In this document: positions 9,504 to 17,502 of the stretch, one piece after another | How positions within the stretch are numbered: position 1 is the stretch's first letter | Layout of the letters: each line of letters opens with the position of its first letter | Assembly: GCA_031285625.1 (NCBI GenBank) | Contig: JAITVV010000075.1 | Location: 1-54,565 of the forward strand | Length of the DNA: 54,565 bases | Direction: 5' to 3' | Origin: Prevotella sp. | GTDB taxonomy: Bacteria > Bacteroidota > Bacteroidia > Bacteroidales > Dysgonomonadaceae | Translations under genes and position numbers: made by a program | The notes under the pieces: generated by a model | The model's database searches: none | Told to the model about the DNA's origin: nothing | The model's input: only the letters and a program-made list of their open reading frames with translations

Positions 9504-10160
9504 ATGGAACGGAAAGAAATTATAATAGCTGACAAACAGGATATAACCCGTATCGGTATAGAGGCATTGGTAAGAGAGGCAAAAAATGTATCTGCGATTT
9601 CCTATGCTGATACCAAAGCCGAATTGGTTAAACAGTTAACCCAGTACCCTGAAGCTGTTATAGTTCTGGATTATACATTATCTGACTTTGCCGGAGTTGA
9701 TGAACTGCTGAATGTTGGGTATCGGTTCCCTCAAGCCAGGTGGCTGTTGTTTTCTGATGAATTAAGCTATGATTTTATTCGTCGGTTAACCACCAGCAGC
9801 GAAGTGTATAGCATTGTCCTTAAGTCCTGTGACTTAGATGAAATCAATATGGGACTTGTACACGCATTCCGTGGTGAGCGGTTTATTTGTGGCAGGGTTA
9901 CTAATCAGTTATTACAGGCACAGAAACCTGCTTCCGATACATTAGATCATATATTGACTACCACCGAAAGAGAAATACTTAAGGAGATTGCTATTGGTAA
10001 GACTACGAAAGAGATAGCCGCTAATCGTAATCTTAGTTTTCATACCATTATAACTCATCGGAAGAATATTTTTCGCAAGCTGGATGTAAATAATGTGCAT
10101 GAAGCCACAAAGTATGCTATGCGAGCCGGGTTGGTAGATATGGCAGAATATTATATCTAG
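9504..10160 (+). CDS. LuxR/NarL-type response regulator
   Basis: This 218-aa protein has an N-terminal receiver domain with a likely phospho-acceptor Asp56 (VIVLDYTLSDF) and Lys107. The usual acidic pair near residue 10 is reduced to a single Asp (IIIADKQD), so phosphorylation may be weak or absent. The C-terminal LuxR helix-turn-helix reads TTTEREILKEIAIGKTTKEIA then SFHTIITHRKNIFRKLDV. No histidine kinase is adjacent, so it is an orphan regulator; its targets are not evident. Confidence 0.88.
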   Translation: MERKEIIIADKQDITRIGIEALVREAKNVSAISYADTKAELVKQLTQYPEAVIVLDYTLSDFAGVDELLNVGYRFPQARWLLFSDELSYDFIRRLTTSSEVYSIVLKSCDLDEINMGLVHAFRGERFICGRVTNQLLQAQKPASDTLDHILTTTEREILKEIAIGKTTKEIAANRNLSFHTIITHRKNIFRKLDVNNVHEATKYAMRAGLVDMAEYYI

Positions 10161-10225
10161 AACCTGGAATCTGGAGGTAAAAGAAAACTTTCCCTTCCAT
10201 ATATCCAACTAAGAACTATTATCCT

Positions 10226-10233
10226 TATTTTTG
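10226..10233 (+). promoter_or_regulatory. Putative -7 promoter element, TATTTTTG
   Basis: This is a TAnnTTTG match 22 bp before the subtilase ATG. It is identical to the element at 6078-6085. Confidence 0.45.
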
Positions 10234-10255
10234 TACAAAACATTTATATAAGGAC

Positions 10256-11668
10256 ATGAAAAAAATCACATTGCTATTTGGTTTGCTCATTGCTGCTTCT
10301 GGTATTTTTTCGCAAGAGTATAACTATAAATTCCGCTTAACATTAAAGGATAAAGGTAAGACTTCCTATTCAGTAGATAAACCGGAGAAATTCTTAACAT
10401 CAAAGGCTTTAGAAAGAAGACAAAGACAAAATATAAAAATAGATGAAACTGATTTGCCTATTTCTCAGGAGTATATAAATGCAATTGAGGCTATCGGTGG
10501 TAAAGTTGTAGCTAAAAGCAAATGGATGAGTACAGTAGCTGTACATTGTTCTGATAGCATGATGGTAGACAAATTCAAAGAATTACCTTTCGTGTCCGAC
10601 GCCTTGTTTGTATGGAGAGGAAAACCAAAAGGAGAAGCAAAAACAGATAGTATCCGAAAATACCCTGCTGTAGAGACTGTTGTATTCGGAGACTATTATG
10701 CACGCGGCAATAGCAATATAAAATTGAATAACGGCCAATATCTTCACGATGCAGGATATAAGGGAAAAGGTATGACAATTGCCGTGATAGATGCAGGCTT
10801 CAACCATCTGCCTGAAATTGGTATGCTGGATAATCTTGACATAAAAGGATATAAAGGCTTTGTATATGAAAATGAGGACCTGTTTAATAATGCGAATCAA
10901 CATGGTTTGAATGTTCTGTCTTGCATTGGTACAAATAAACCGATGCAATTTGTAGGAACGGCACCCGAAGCAAGTTTCTGGTTACTGGGATCGGAAGATG
11001 CACGCAGTGAATTTCCCATTGAAGAAGATTATTGGGCTACAGCTATCGAATATGCCGATAGTTTAGGTGTCGATGTGGTTAATACCTCATTGGGTTATAA
11101 TAATTTCGATTTTCCGGCAACAAGTTATACACATAAAGATATTGACGGAAAGACTGCCTTAATCTCACGGGCTGCCGGACTTGCCGGCCAGAAAGGAATG
11201 CTTGTGGTAATCAGTGCAGGTAATTCGGGAGACTCGGAATGGGAAAAGATAACCCCTCCGTCCGATGCATTTAATATATTGACTGTGGGAGCTATCCAAC
11301 GCGACTCTACGATAATTTCATTCAGTTCCCGTGGTATGACAGAAGATTTGCGCGTTAAGCCGGATGTAATGACTTTAGGGGCAAACTCTGTTGTTGTAGG
11401 AGATAACGGATTGGTGACATACAAAAGTGGGACATCATTCTCATCGCCTATAATGTGCGGTATGGCTGCTTGCCTGTGGCAGGCATTTCCAACCCTGACC
11501 AATAAGGAGATTATTGATGTGATCCGTGAGTCATCTAACAACTATGAGCATCCTAACAAAGACTATGGCTATGGAATCCCTGATATGAAAAAGGCGATGG
11601 ATATAGCACAGGTGCTAGCTGATAAAAAAGCCATTTCAACGAAAGATTCAAAGAAAAAGAAAAAATGA
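10256..11668 (+). CDS. S8 family serine protease (subtilase), exported
   Basis: This 470-aa precursor starts with the signal MKKITLLFGLLIAASGIFSQ. A prodomain-like segment covers about residues 25-125. The subtilase domain has catalytic Asp179 (AVIDAGF), His216 (NQHGLNV), oxyanion Asn323 (SAGNSG) and Ser394 (SGTSFSSP). The Lys-rich end KDSKKKKK is unusual. No type IX sorting domain is visible, so a periplasmic or lipid-independent secreted role is inferred. The stop overlaps xseA by 4 bp, although the functions seem unrelated. Confidence 0.93.
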   Translation: MKKITLLFGLLIAASGIFSQEYNYKFRLTLKDKGKTSYSVDKPEKFLTSKALERRQRQNIKIDETDLPISQEYINAIEAIGGKVVAKSKWMSTVAVHCSDSMMVDKFKELPFVSDALFVWRGKPKGEAKTDSIRKYPAVETVVFGDYYARGNSNIKLNNGQYLHDAGYKGKGMTIAVIDAGFNHLPEIGMLDNLDIKGYKGFVYENEDLFNNANQHGLNVLSCIGTNKPMQFVGTAPEASFWLLGSEDARSEFPIEEDYWATAIEYADSLGVDVVNTSLGYNNFDFPATSYTHKDIDGKTALISRAAGLAGQKGMLVVISAGNSGDSEWEKITPPSDAFNILTVGAIQRDSTIISFSSRGMTEDLRVKPDVMTLGANSVVVGDNGLVTYKSGTSFSSPIMCGMAACLWQAFPTLTNKEIIDVIRESSNNYEHPNKDYGYGIPDMKKAMDIAQVLADKKAISTKDSKKKKK

Positions 11669-13032
11669 ACAACCAGGCGATCTCCCTTTATGAATTGAAT
11701 AATCTGATAAGAGGGGTTCTGGAAGATACTTTGCCCGAAACATTCTGGATACGGGCAGAAACAAGCGATGTCCACGTAAATCAGAATGGCCATTGTTATC
11801 TCGAATTTATAGAGAAAGACAATAAAGGTAGGACTCTGATAGCAAAGGCGCGCGGTATGATTTGGTCTAATACTTTTTTTATGCTAAAAGCATATTTTGA
11901 AAAGGCTACAAATCAAACATTTGGCTCAGGAATAAAAGTTCTGGTACAGGTTAGTGTTGAGTTTCATGAACTATACGGTTTTAGTCTGACTGTACATGAT
12001 ATCGATCCAAGCTATACACTTGGTGATCAAGCGCTAAACCGGGCTGCAATACTTAAGCAGCTGGAAGAAGAGGGAGTCCTCAATATGAATAAAGAGTTGG
12101 AGTTACCTGTTCCTGTAAGCAGGATTGCGATAATTTCTTCTCCAACAGCTGCCGGATATGAGGATTTTCTGGAACAGCTGAATAACAATGCTTATGGCTT
12201 CGTATTTTATACAAAACTCTTCCCGGCTATTATGCAGGGAGACAGGACTGAAGATTCAATTATATCAGCTCTTGAACGTATATACGAGTATCTCGACTGT
12301 TTTGATGTTGTTGTTATTATACGGGGTGGGGGAGCTACTTCTGATCTGAGCAGTTTCGATTCTTACCTGTTAGCTGCCAGTTGTGCCCAATTCCCATTAC
12401 CAATTATAACCGGAATAGGTCATGAAAGGGATGATACGGTTTTGGATATTGTAGCTCATACACGGGCTAAAACACCCACTGCTGTTGCTGAATTTTTGAT
12501 TAGTAATATGGCTGAGATAGCTCTCGAATTGGATGATACAACACAAAGTATAGTATCTTTAGTGACTCAGAGGTTACAGGAAGAAGCAGTGAGACTGAGT
12601 GTCTTTGAAACGAAAAACTCATTTATACTTAAAAACTGGTATAAAGAACAGAATACAATACTATCTTCGGCAAAGAATGTCCTGAGCAGAAACTTGTTGA
12701 GAACAGATAAAGAAAATAAGAGCAAACTTGCAGTTTTGGAAAGCGTTTTGATAAAAGAATCACAACAAATTATAAAGGATAGCCAGAACCACTTTTCCTC
12801 AATAGAAAATTCTTTAAAGCGAATAACACAACAATCGTTTAAGAACGAAACGATTCGACTTAATGCTTTTGAGAAGCATCTGGCATTAGCCTCTCCCGAA
12901 AATATATTAAAGAAAGGCTATACATTGACTATGAAAGATGGGAAAGTAATAAAGCAAAGTAAGGCTTTGAAGAAAGGTGATGAAGTAGCAATTGTCTTTT
13001 CTGACGGAGAAATCAAATCTATAGTAGAATAA
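11665..13032 (+). CDS. xseA: Exodeoxyribonuclease VII large subunit
   Basis: This 455-aa protein has an N-terminal OB-fold (about 5-105, including FWIRAETSDVHVNQNGHCYLEF). The catalytic domain follows, with RIAIISSPTAAGYEDF, IIRGGGATSDLSSFD and GIGHERDDTVLDIVAHTRAKTPTAVAE. A coiled-coil region (about 290-400) binds the small subunit. The enzyme degrades single-stranded DNA to oligonucleotides. It starts inside the subtilase stop (ATGA). The partner xseB lies one gene downstream. Confidence 0.95.
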   Translation: MNNQAISLYELNNLIRGVLEDTLPETFWIRAETSDVHVNQNGHCYLEFIEKDNKGRTLIAKARGMIWSNTFFMLKAYFEKATNQTFGSGIKVLVQVSVEFHELYGFSLTVHDIDPSYTLGDQALNRAAILKQLEEEGVLNMNKELELPVPVSRIAIISSPTAAGYEDFLEQLNNNAYGFVFYTKLFPAIMQGDRTEDSIISALERIYEYLDCFDVVVIIRGGGATSDLSSFDSYLLAASCAQFPLPIITGIGHERDDTVLDIVAHTRAKTPTAVAEFLISNMAEIALELDDTTQSIVSLVTQRLQEEAVRLSVFETKNSFILKNWYKEQNTILSSAKNVLSRNLLRTDKENKSKLAVLESVLIKESQQIIKDSQNHFSSIENSLKRITQQSFKNETIRLNAFEKHLALASPENILKKGYTLTMKDGKVIKQSKALKKGDEVAIVFSDGEIKSIVE

Positions 13033-13033
13033 C

Positions 13034-14071
13034 ATGAATAAGAAACCATTACCTTATATATTTCCGTTCGACTTTGAAAATGGTGTTGTGCAAATCGCGC
13101 GTCAGTCGGGAATAGGGTTTGCAGACAAAAATGGCAAGATGATTGTTCCCTGCATATACAATACGGCTTATCCTTTTATGGAAGATCTTGCCTATGTAAA
13201 AAAAGGGAAACGTAAAGGGTATATTAATAAACTGGGAGAAGAAGTATTATCTATACCGTATGAGGAAGGAGATTTCTTTTCGGAAGGGCTCGCCTCTGTT
13301 ATGCAAAATGGTAAATGGGGATTCATTGATAAATCCGGTGAATTGGCTATTCCCTGTGTGTATGATGATGTAAATTGGTTTAAAGAAGATCTTTGTGGTG
13401 TTTTTATTGACGATAAAGGAGGATTCATTGATAAGTCCGGTAAATTGGTTATCCCTTGCATATATGACGATGTAATCGTTTTTAGCGAAGGGTTAGCCAT
13501 GGTTTTTAAAGATAATAAATGGGGACTTGTAGATAAAGAAGGAAATATTATAATACCTATCGAATATGAGTCAGTTGGAGACTGTAAGGGAGGATTGGTT
13601 TGCGTAGAGAAAGGGGGACAATGGGGCGTTTTGAATAAAGAAGGGGAAATTGTGGTTCCCTTTACTTATGAGGGTATGTCAAATGAATATTCTGAAGGTA
13701 TGGCCATTGTAATAAAAGATAATAAACGAGGCTGTATAAATACTAATGGTGAAATAGTTATCCCATTTCAGTACGATTCTATGTATAGCTTTTCGGAGGG
13801 GCTTGCAGCTGTATTGCTGAATGGACGATGGGGCTATATTGATAAAGATAATAAACTGGTTATTCCTAATGAATACAAAGAAGCCAGAAGTTTCTACGAT
13901 GGATTAGCTTTTGTGAAAGGTGAGGGAAGACGGGCATATTATATTGACAAAAACAATGAAGTGAATATCTTCCTGAGAAAAGAATATACTGTAGTTGAAA
14001 AAGTGAAATTGATTGTATTGTCAGCAGCGGTTATTGGTATTATAGCGTTACTAATAAGTAAATTATTCTGA
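13034..14071 (+). CDS. WG-repeat protein with C-terminal membrane anchor
   Basis: This 345-aa protein consists of tandem WG/KWGFIDKxGxxxIPxxYD repeats of about 24-45 residues: WGFIDKSGELAIPCVYDDV, GGFIDKSGKLVIPCIYDDV, WGLVDKEGNIIIPIEYESV, WGVLNKEGEIVVPFTYEGM, RGCINTNGEIVIPFQYDSM and WGYIDKDNKLVIPNEYKEA, plus weaker ones. One C-terminal hydrophobic helix (about 321-343) should anchor it in a membrane, with no signal peptide. The repeats are thought to bind proteins or ligands. It lies 1 bp after xseA and 2 bp before xseB, so it is embedded in the exonuclease VII operon. Confidence 0.85.
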   Translation: MNKKPLPYIFPFDFENGVVQIARQSGIGFADKNGKMIVPCIYNTAYPFMEDLAYVKKGKRKGYINKLGEEVLSIPYEEGDFFSEGLASVMQNGKWGFIDKSGELAIPCVYDDVNWFKEDLCGVFIDDKGGFIDKSGKLVIPCIYDDVIVFSEGLAMVFKDNKWGLVDKEGNIIIPIEYESVGDCKGGLVCVEKGGQWGVLNKEGEIVVPFTYEGMSNEYSEGMAIVIKDNKRGCINTNGEIVIPFQYDSMYSFSEGLAAVLLNGRWGYIDKDNKLVIPNEYKEARSFYDGLAFVKGEGRRAYYIDKNNEVNIFLRKEYTVVEKVKLIVLSAAVIGIIALLISKLF

Positions 14072-14073
14072 TT

Positions 14074-14271
14074 ATGGCAAAGAAAGAACAAACATATGGT
14101 GAGGCGATGCAGGAATTACAAGATATTATGTATCGCATAGAAAATGAAGAATTGGATGTAGACATATTGCTTGACGAGGTAAAAAAAGCTGCTACTCTCA
14201 TTAAGTTCTGTAAAGATAAGCTACAAAAAACCAATGTAGAAATACAAAAGATACTGGATAAGATAGAATGA
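14074..14271 (+). CDS. xseB: Exodeoxyribonuclease VII small subunit
   Basis: This 65-aa helical protein contains TYGEAMQELQDIMYRIENEELDVDILLDEVKKA and AATLIKFCKDKL, the XseB signature of two antiparallel helices. Several copies bind the coiled coil of XseA. Length is typical. It is separated from xseA by the WG-repeat gene and overlaps ispD by 4 bp. Confidence 0.92.
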   Translation: MAKKEQTYGEAMQELQDIMYRIENEELDVDILLDEVKKAATLIKFCKDKLQKTNVEIQKILDKIE

Positions 14272-14933
14272 TAAATAATGTAATCATAGTTGCCGGAGGT
14301 AAGGGATTGCGCATGGGCAGCGATCTGCCAAAACAATTTATACCTATTGGGGGAAAGCCTGTTTTGATGCATACTATCGAGGCATTTTATAATTTTGATC
14401 AGGATATAAATATTATTCTGGTTCTCCCTTTATCGCATCAAAACTATTGGCAGGAACTTTGTGAAAAATATAATTTTAAAATAAATCACACGATTGCGAA
14501 TGGCGGACAAACCCGCTTCCATTCAGTAAAGAATGGGTTGAGTATAGTAAAAGAAGGTATTGTAGGAGTACAGGATGGTGTACGTCCTTTTGCCTCAAAG
14601 GAAATGATACAGAGATGTTTTGACGCTACAGAAAAATACCAGGCTGTAATACCTGTAATAGACTCCACTGACAGTCTTCGTGAAATGGTAGACGATGAAA
14701 AGAGTAAGATTGTAGACAGGTCTAAAATTAGATTGGTACAGACCCCTCAGGTTTTTCATTTTGAGACATTAAAGGAAGCTTATCAAACTGATTTTAAGGA
14801 GACTTTTACCGATGATGCTTCTGTTGTTGAGTCAATGGGTATAGGTATTCACTTGGTAAAGGGTGAGGTGACAAATATAAAAATAACCACTCCTCTGGAT
14901 TTAAAGATTGGAGAAGTGATTTGTTTAAAATAG
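14268..14933 (+). CDS. ispD: 2-C-methyl-D-erythritol 4-phosphate cytidylyltransferase
   Basis: This 221-aa protein catalyses CTP + MEP to CDP-ME, the third step of the MEP isoprenoid pathway. The CTP-binding loop IVAGGKGLRMGSDLPKQFIPIGGKP is at residues 8-32. VQDGVRPFAS, DSTDSLRE, QTPQVFHFETLKEAY and FTDDASVVESMGIGIHLVKGE follow. Its ATG overlaps the xseB stop (ATGA). Confidence 0.95.
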   Translation: MINNVIIVAGGKGLRMGSDLPKQFIPIGGKPVLMHTIEAFYNFDQDINIILVLPLSHQNYWQELCEKYNFKINHTIANGGQTRFHSVKNGLSIVKEGIVGVQDGVRPFASKEMIQRCFDATEKYQAVIPVIDSTDSLREMVDDEKSKIVDRSKIRLVQTPQVFHFETLKEAYQTDFKETFTDDASVVESMGIGIHLVKGEVTNIKITTPLDLKIGEVICLK

Positions 14934-15085
14934 TTGTATGATTTGAGTACAGTAAGCTATGAATGTTGAGTTGTTTGAAGATATCATATTCTTTATACAA
15001 AAAGATGTGAAAAAATATCGGGAATAATTTTATTCTGACTACTTTAGCAGTATCAATTGTATAATATAATAAATTAATAATCCAG

Positions 15086-15280
15086 ATGAACACACTTTTA
15101 TTTTTAGGCAATCTTGGAACCGGAGAAATTATCATCATCGCTATAGTTGTTCTATTACTATTTGGAGGCAAAAAAATACCAGAACTGATGAAAGGAATAG
15201 GTAAGGGTATTAAGAACTTCAAGGATGGCGTGAATGGCCTTGAAGATGATATAAACGGCACGTCTACAGACAACAAATAA
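15086..15280 (+). CDS. tatA: Sec-independent protein translocase TatA/E
   Basis: This 64-aa protein has a single N-terminal membrane helix (about 12-26, [20 protein letters not shown]), the FGxxxxPE hinge, and an amphipathic helix [15 protein letters not shown]. TatA multimers form the twin-arginine translocation pore. The usual partner tatC is not next to it. A hairpin terminator follows, so it is probably transcribed alone or from the ispD operon. Confidence 0.92.
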   Translation: MNTLLFLGNLGTGEIIIIAIVVLLLFGGKKIPELMKGIGKGIKNFKDGVNGLEDDINGTSTDNK

Positions 15281-15318
15281 TAATATTAAGGGATACAATA
15301 CATTCTAGATATTAGAGG

Positions 15319-15345
15319 AGACCCGGATTAAATAAGTCCGGGTTT
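15319..15345 (+). terminator. Rho-independent terminator after tatA
   Basis: A 9-bp stem pairs AGACCCGGA (15319-15327) with TCCGGGTTT (15337-15345), with one G.T pair and a 9-nt loop. It continues into a T-rich tract. It separates tatA from the HAD gene. Confidence 0.8.
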
Positions 15346-15390
15346 CTTTATTTTATAAACAAAATAATTCTATTCTCTGTTTTAACTGAT

Positions 15391-15813
15391 ATGGATATAT
15401 GTATAGATTTTGACGGAACATGTGTTACACATGAATTCCCTGCAATAGGAAAAGATATAGGTGCAGTGCCTGTTCTTAAAGAACTAGTTGAGACGGGGCA
15501 TCATCTAATCCTTTTTACGATGCGTAGCGACCGTAAGAAGAAAAAGAAAGTAAATGGGGAAGAGATTATAGTTGAAGAAAAGGTGCTTAGTGAAGCTGTT
15601 AAATGGTTCGAAGATAATAATATACCGTTGTATGGTGTTCAAAAAAATCCAACCCAGCGTTTCTGGACATCTTCGCCCAAAGCATACGGACACTTATATA
15701 TAGATGATGCTAACCTGGGCTGTCCTGTAATCTATAATGAAAAAATTTGTGACAGGCCTTATGCCGACTGGCAAAAAATAAGAGAGATACTTGTGGAACG
15801 GGAAATATTATAG
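15391..15813 (+). CDS. Small HAD-superfamily hydrolase, BT0820-like
   Basis: This 140-aa capless HAD protein has motif I DICIDFDGTCVTHEFP (Asp6 and Asp8), motif II LILFTMRSD, and a late acidic motif LYIDDANLGCP. A basic insert (RKKKKKVNGEE) lies at about 49-59. HAD enzymes use the first Asp as nucleophile on phosphate esters. The substrate is not known to me. It lies 3 bp before the hydroxyacid dehydrogenase. Confidence 0.8.
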   Translation: MDICIDFDGTCVTHEFPAIGKDIGAVPVLKELVETGHHLILFTMRSDRKKKKKVNGEEIIVEEKVLSEAVKWFEDNNIPLYGVQKNPTQRFWTSSPKAYGHLYIDDANLGCPVIYNEKICDRPYADWQKIREILVEREIL

Positions 15814-15816
15814 CTT

Positions 15817-16767
15817 ATGAAAAAAATATTAATGGGGCATAATTTCAAGCGTGAAGGTTTTGTGAATCTTAGTGATAAATTTGAGATTATTTATCCCGAA
15901 ACAAAAATGTTCTCCAGAGAAGAAGTTTTGGAACGTATTTCTGATATTGATGTATTTGTTCCTAACTTTTCTTTTCAGACAGATGCAGAGATTATAGACA
16001 CCGGAAAGAAGTTGAAGTTGATTGCAAATTTTGGTGTCGGATATAACAATATAGATGTGGAATATGCTGCATCAAAAGGCATAGCTGTTACCAATACACC
16101 CAAAGCAGTATTAGAGCCGACTGCTGAACTTTGTTTTGCTCTGATAATAGCTACAGCCCGTAAGGTTGCTTACTATAATCATAAACTTCATAGTGGAGTA
16201 AGACTTGATTGGGGAATATATGGAGATCTGGGTATGCCTCTGTATGGGCAGACATTAGGTATATATGGTATGGGACGTATAGGACAGGCAGTTGCCCGAA
16301 GAGCAATAGCTTCCGGTATGAAAATTATATATCATAACAGGCATCAACTGCCTAAAGAAATTGAAGAGAAGTATAATGCAGTTTATGTCGATTTTGAAAC
16401 GTTGCTTAAAGAATCGGATATTATCTCACTGAATGCTCCTGCTACAGCAGAAACTTATCATTTGATGGGGGAGGAGCAGTTTTTGAAAATGAAGAAAACG
16501 GCTATTCTGATCAATGCTGCACGAGGACAGTTAGTAGATGATAAAGCCTTGGCCAAAGCATTGCGTGAAGGCGAAATATATGCAGCAGGATTGGACGTTT
16601 TTGAGAAAGAACCTAAAATACTGCCTGAACTACTTGAACTCGATAATGCAATACTTTCTCCACATGCCGGGACAAGTACCTATGCTGCCCGTTTTGACAT
16701 GACATTGGAAGTGACTAAAAATATAATTAACTTCTATGAAGGAGGACAAATAGATAAGGTGAATTAA
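15817..16767 (+). CDS. D-isomer-specific 2-hydroxyacid dehydrogenase
   Basis: This 316-aa NAD(P)-dependent enzyme interconverts 2-oxoacids and D-2-hydroxyacids. The Rossmann motif is TLGIYGMGRIGQAVARRA. The catalytic set is Arg in INAARGQLVDD, Glu in LDVFEKEP, and His in LSPHAGTSTYAAR. It may be a glyoxylate/hydroxypyruvate reductase, which would fit glycerate kinase 8 kb upstream, but the substrate cannot be fixed from sequence. The gene converges end to end with the LMW phosphatase. Confidence 0.88.
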   Translation: MKKILMGHNFKREGFVNLSDKFEIIYPETKMFSREEVLERISDIDVFVPNFSFQTDAEIIDTGKKLKLIANFGVGYNNIDVEYAASKGIAVTNTPKAVLEPTAELCFALIIATARKVAYYNHKLHSGVRLDWGIYGDLGMPLYGQTLGIYGMGRIGQAVARRAIASGMKIIYHNRHQLPKEIEEKYNAVYVDFETLLKESDIISLNAPATAETYHLMGEEQFLKMKKTAILINAARGQLVDDKALAKALREGEIYAAGLDVFEKEPKILPELLELDNAILSPHAGTSTYAARFDMTLEVTKNIINFYEGGQIDKVN

Positions 16768-17247
16768 TTACAATTCACCTTTCTTTATCTTATCTAATAA
16801 ACCTGCACATGCATCTTCCAACAAATTGAGCACTAGTTCAAAACCTTCTGCTCCCGAATAATATGGATCGGGTATATGGTCGTGACTATATTGTTGAGAG
16901 AAATCCACCATCCGGTATACTTTCTTTTGAAACTCCACATCCGGTGAGAGGCGCAGGATATTGCGATAGTTGTTATCATCCATAGCCAGAATAATATCGA
17001 AGCGGTCATAGTCTTCTTCTATAAACATTCGTGAATAGGAATCAAAGTCATATCCTCTTCGGGCGCCATGTTGGCGCATACGGGGATCGGGCAGCTCTCC
17101 GTTATGGTATCCCGCTGTGCCGGCAGAATCAACAGTAATCTGATTACTCAGTCCCTGATCTTTTGCCATTTTCTTAAAAATACCCTCTGCCGCAGGAGAA
17201 CGACATATATTACCCAGACAAACAAAGAGCACTCTGTATTTTTTCAT
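16768..17247 (-). CDS. Low-molecular-weight protein-tyrosine phosphatase
   Basis: This 159-aa protein carries the P-loop VCLGNICRSPAAEG near the N-terminus (nucleophile Cys10, Arg16) and the general-acid loop DHIPDPYYSG near residues 125-134. Members dephosphorylate tyrosine-phosphorylated proteins, or phosphoarginine in some branches. No capsule or tyrosine-kinase gene is adjacent, so the target is open. The stop lies directly next to the dehydrogenase stop. Confidence 0.92.
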   Translation of the reverse strand: MKKYRVLFVCLGNICRSPAAEGIFKKMAKDQGLSNQITVDSAGTAGYHNGELPDPRMRQHGARRGYDFDSYSRMFIEEDYDRFDIILAMDDNNYRNILRLSPDVEFQKKVYRMVDFSQQYSHDHIPDPYYSGAEGFELVLNLLEDACAGLLDKIKKGEL

Positions 17248-17502
17248 AATTCCTCGTATTTATTTAATATGCCCAAAGATAGAACTTTTGTTTTGTATTT
17301 TATCTTCTTTAGATATACCGGGGTCTATATTCAAAAATAGACTATATGGAGAAATCTGATAAATGATGATAAAAAATTCTTAACTTTATCGGCGTGCCTT
17401 GTTTCTTACGCCAATATGTGAATAACTTTTTTGTGTAGGAAACAATTTCGATATGAGTATGTTATTGAATTATGTAGAAACAAATCTTATAACACATACA
17501 TA

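Noticed and set aside
17431-17502. N-terminal extension of polyphosphate kinase
   Set aside because: The added residues (MCRKQFRYEYVIELC...) do not fit the family, whose start is INNRELSWL.
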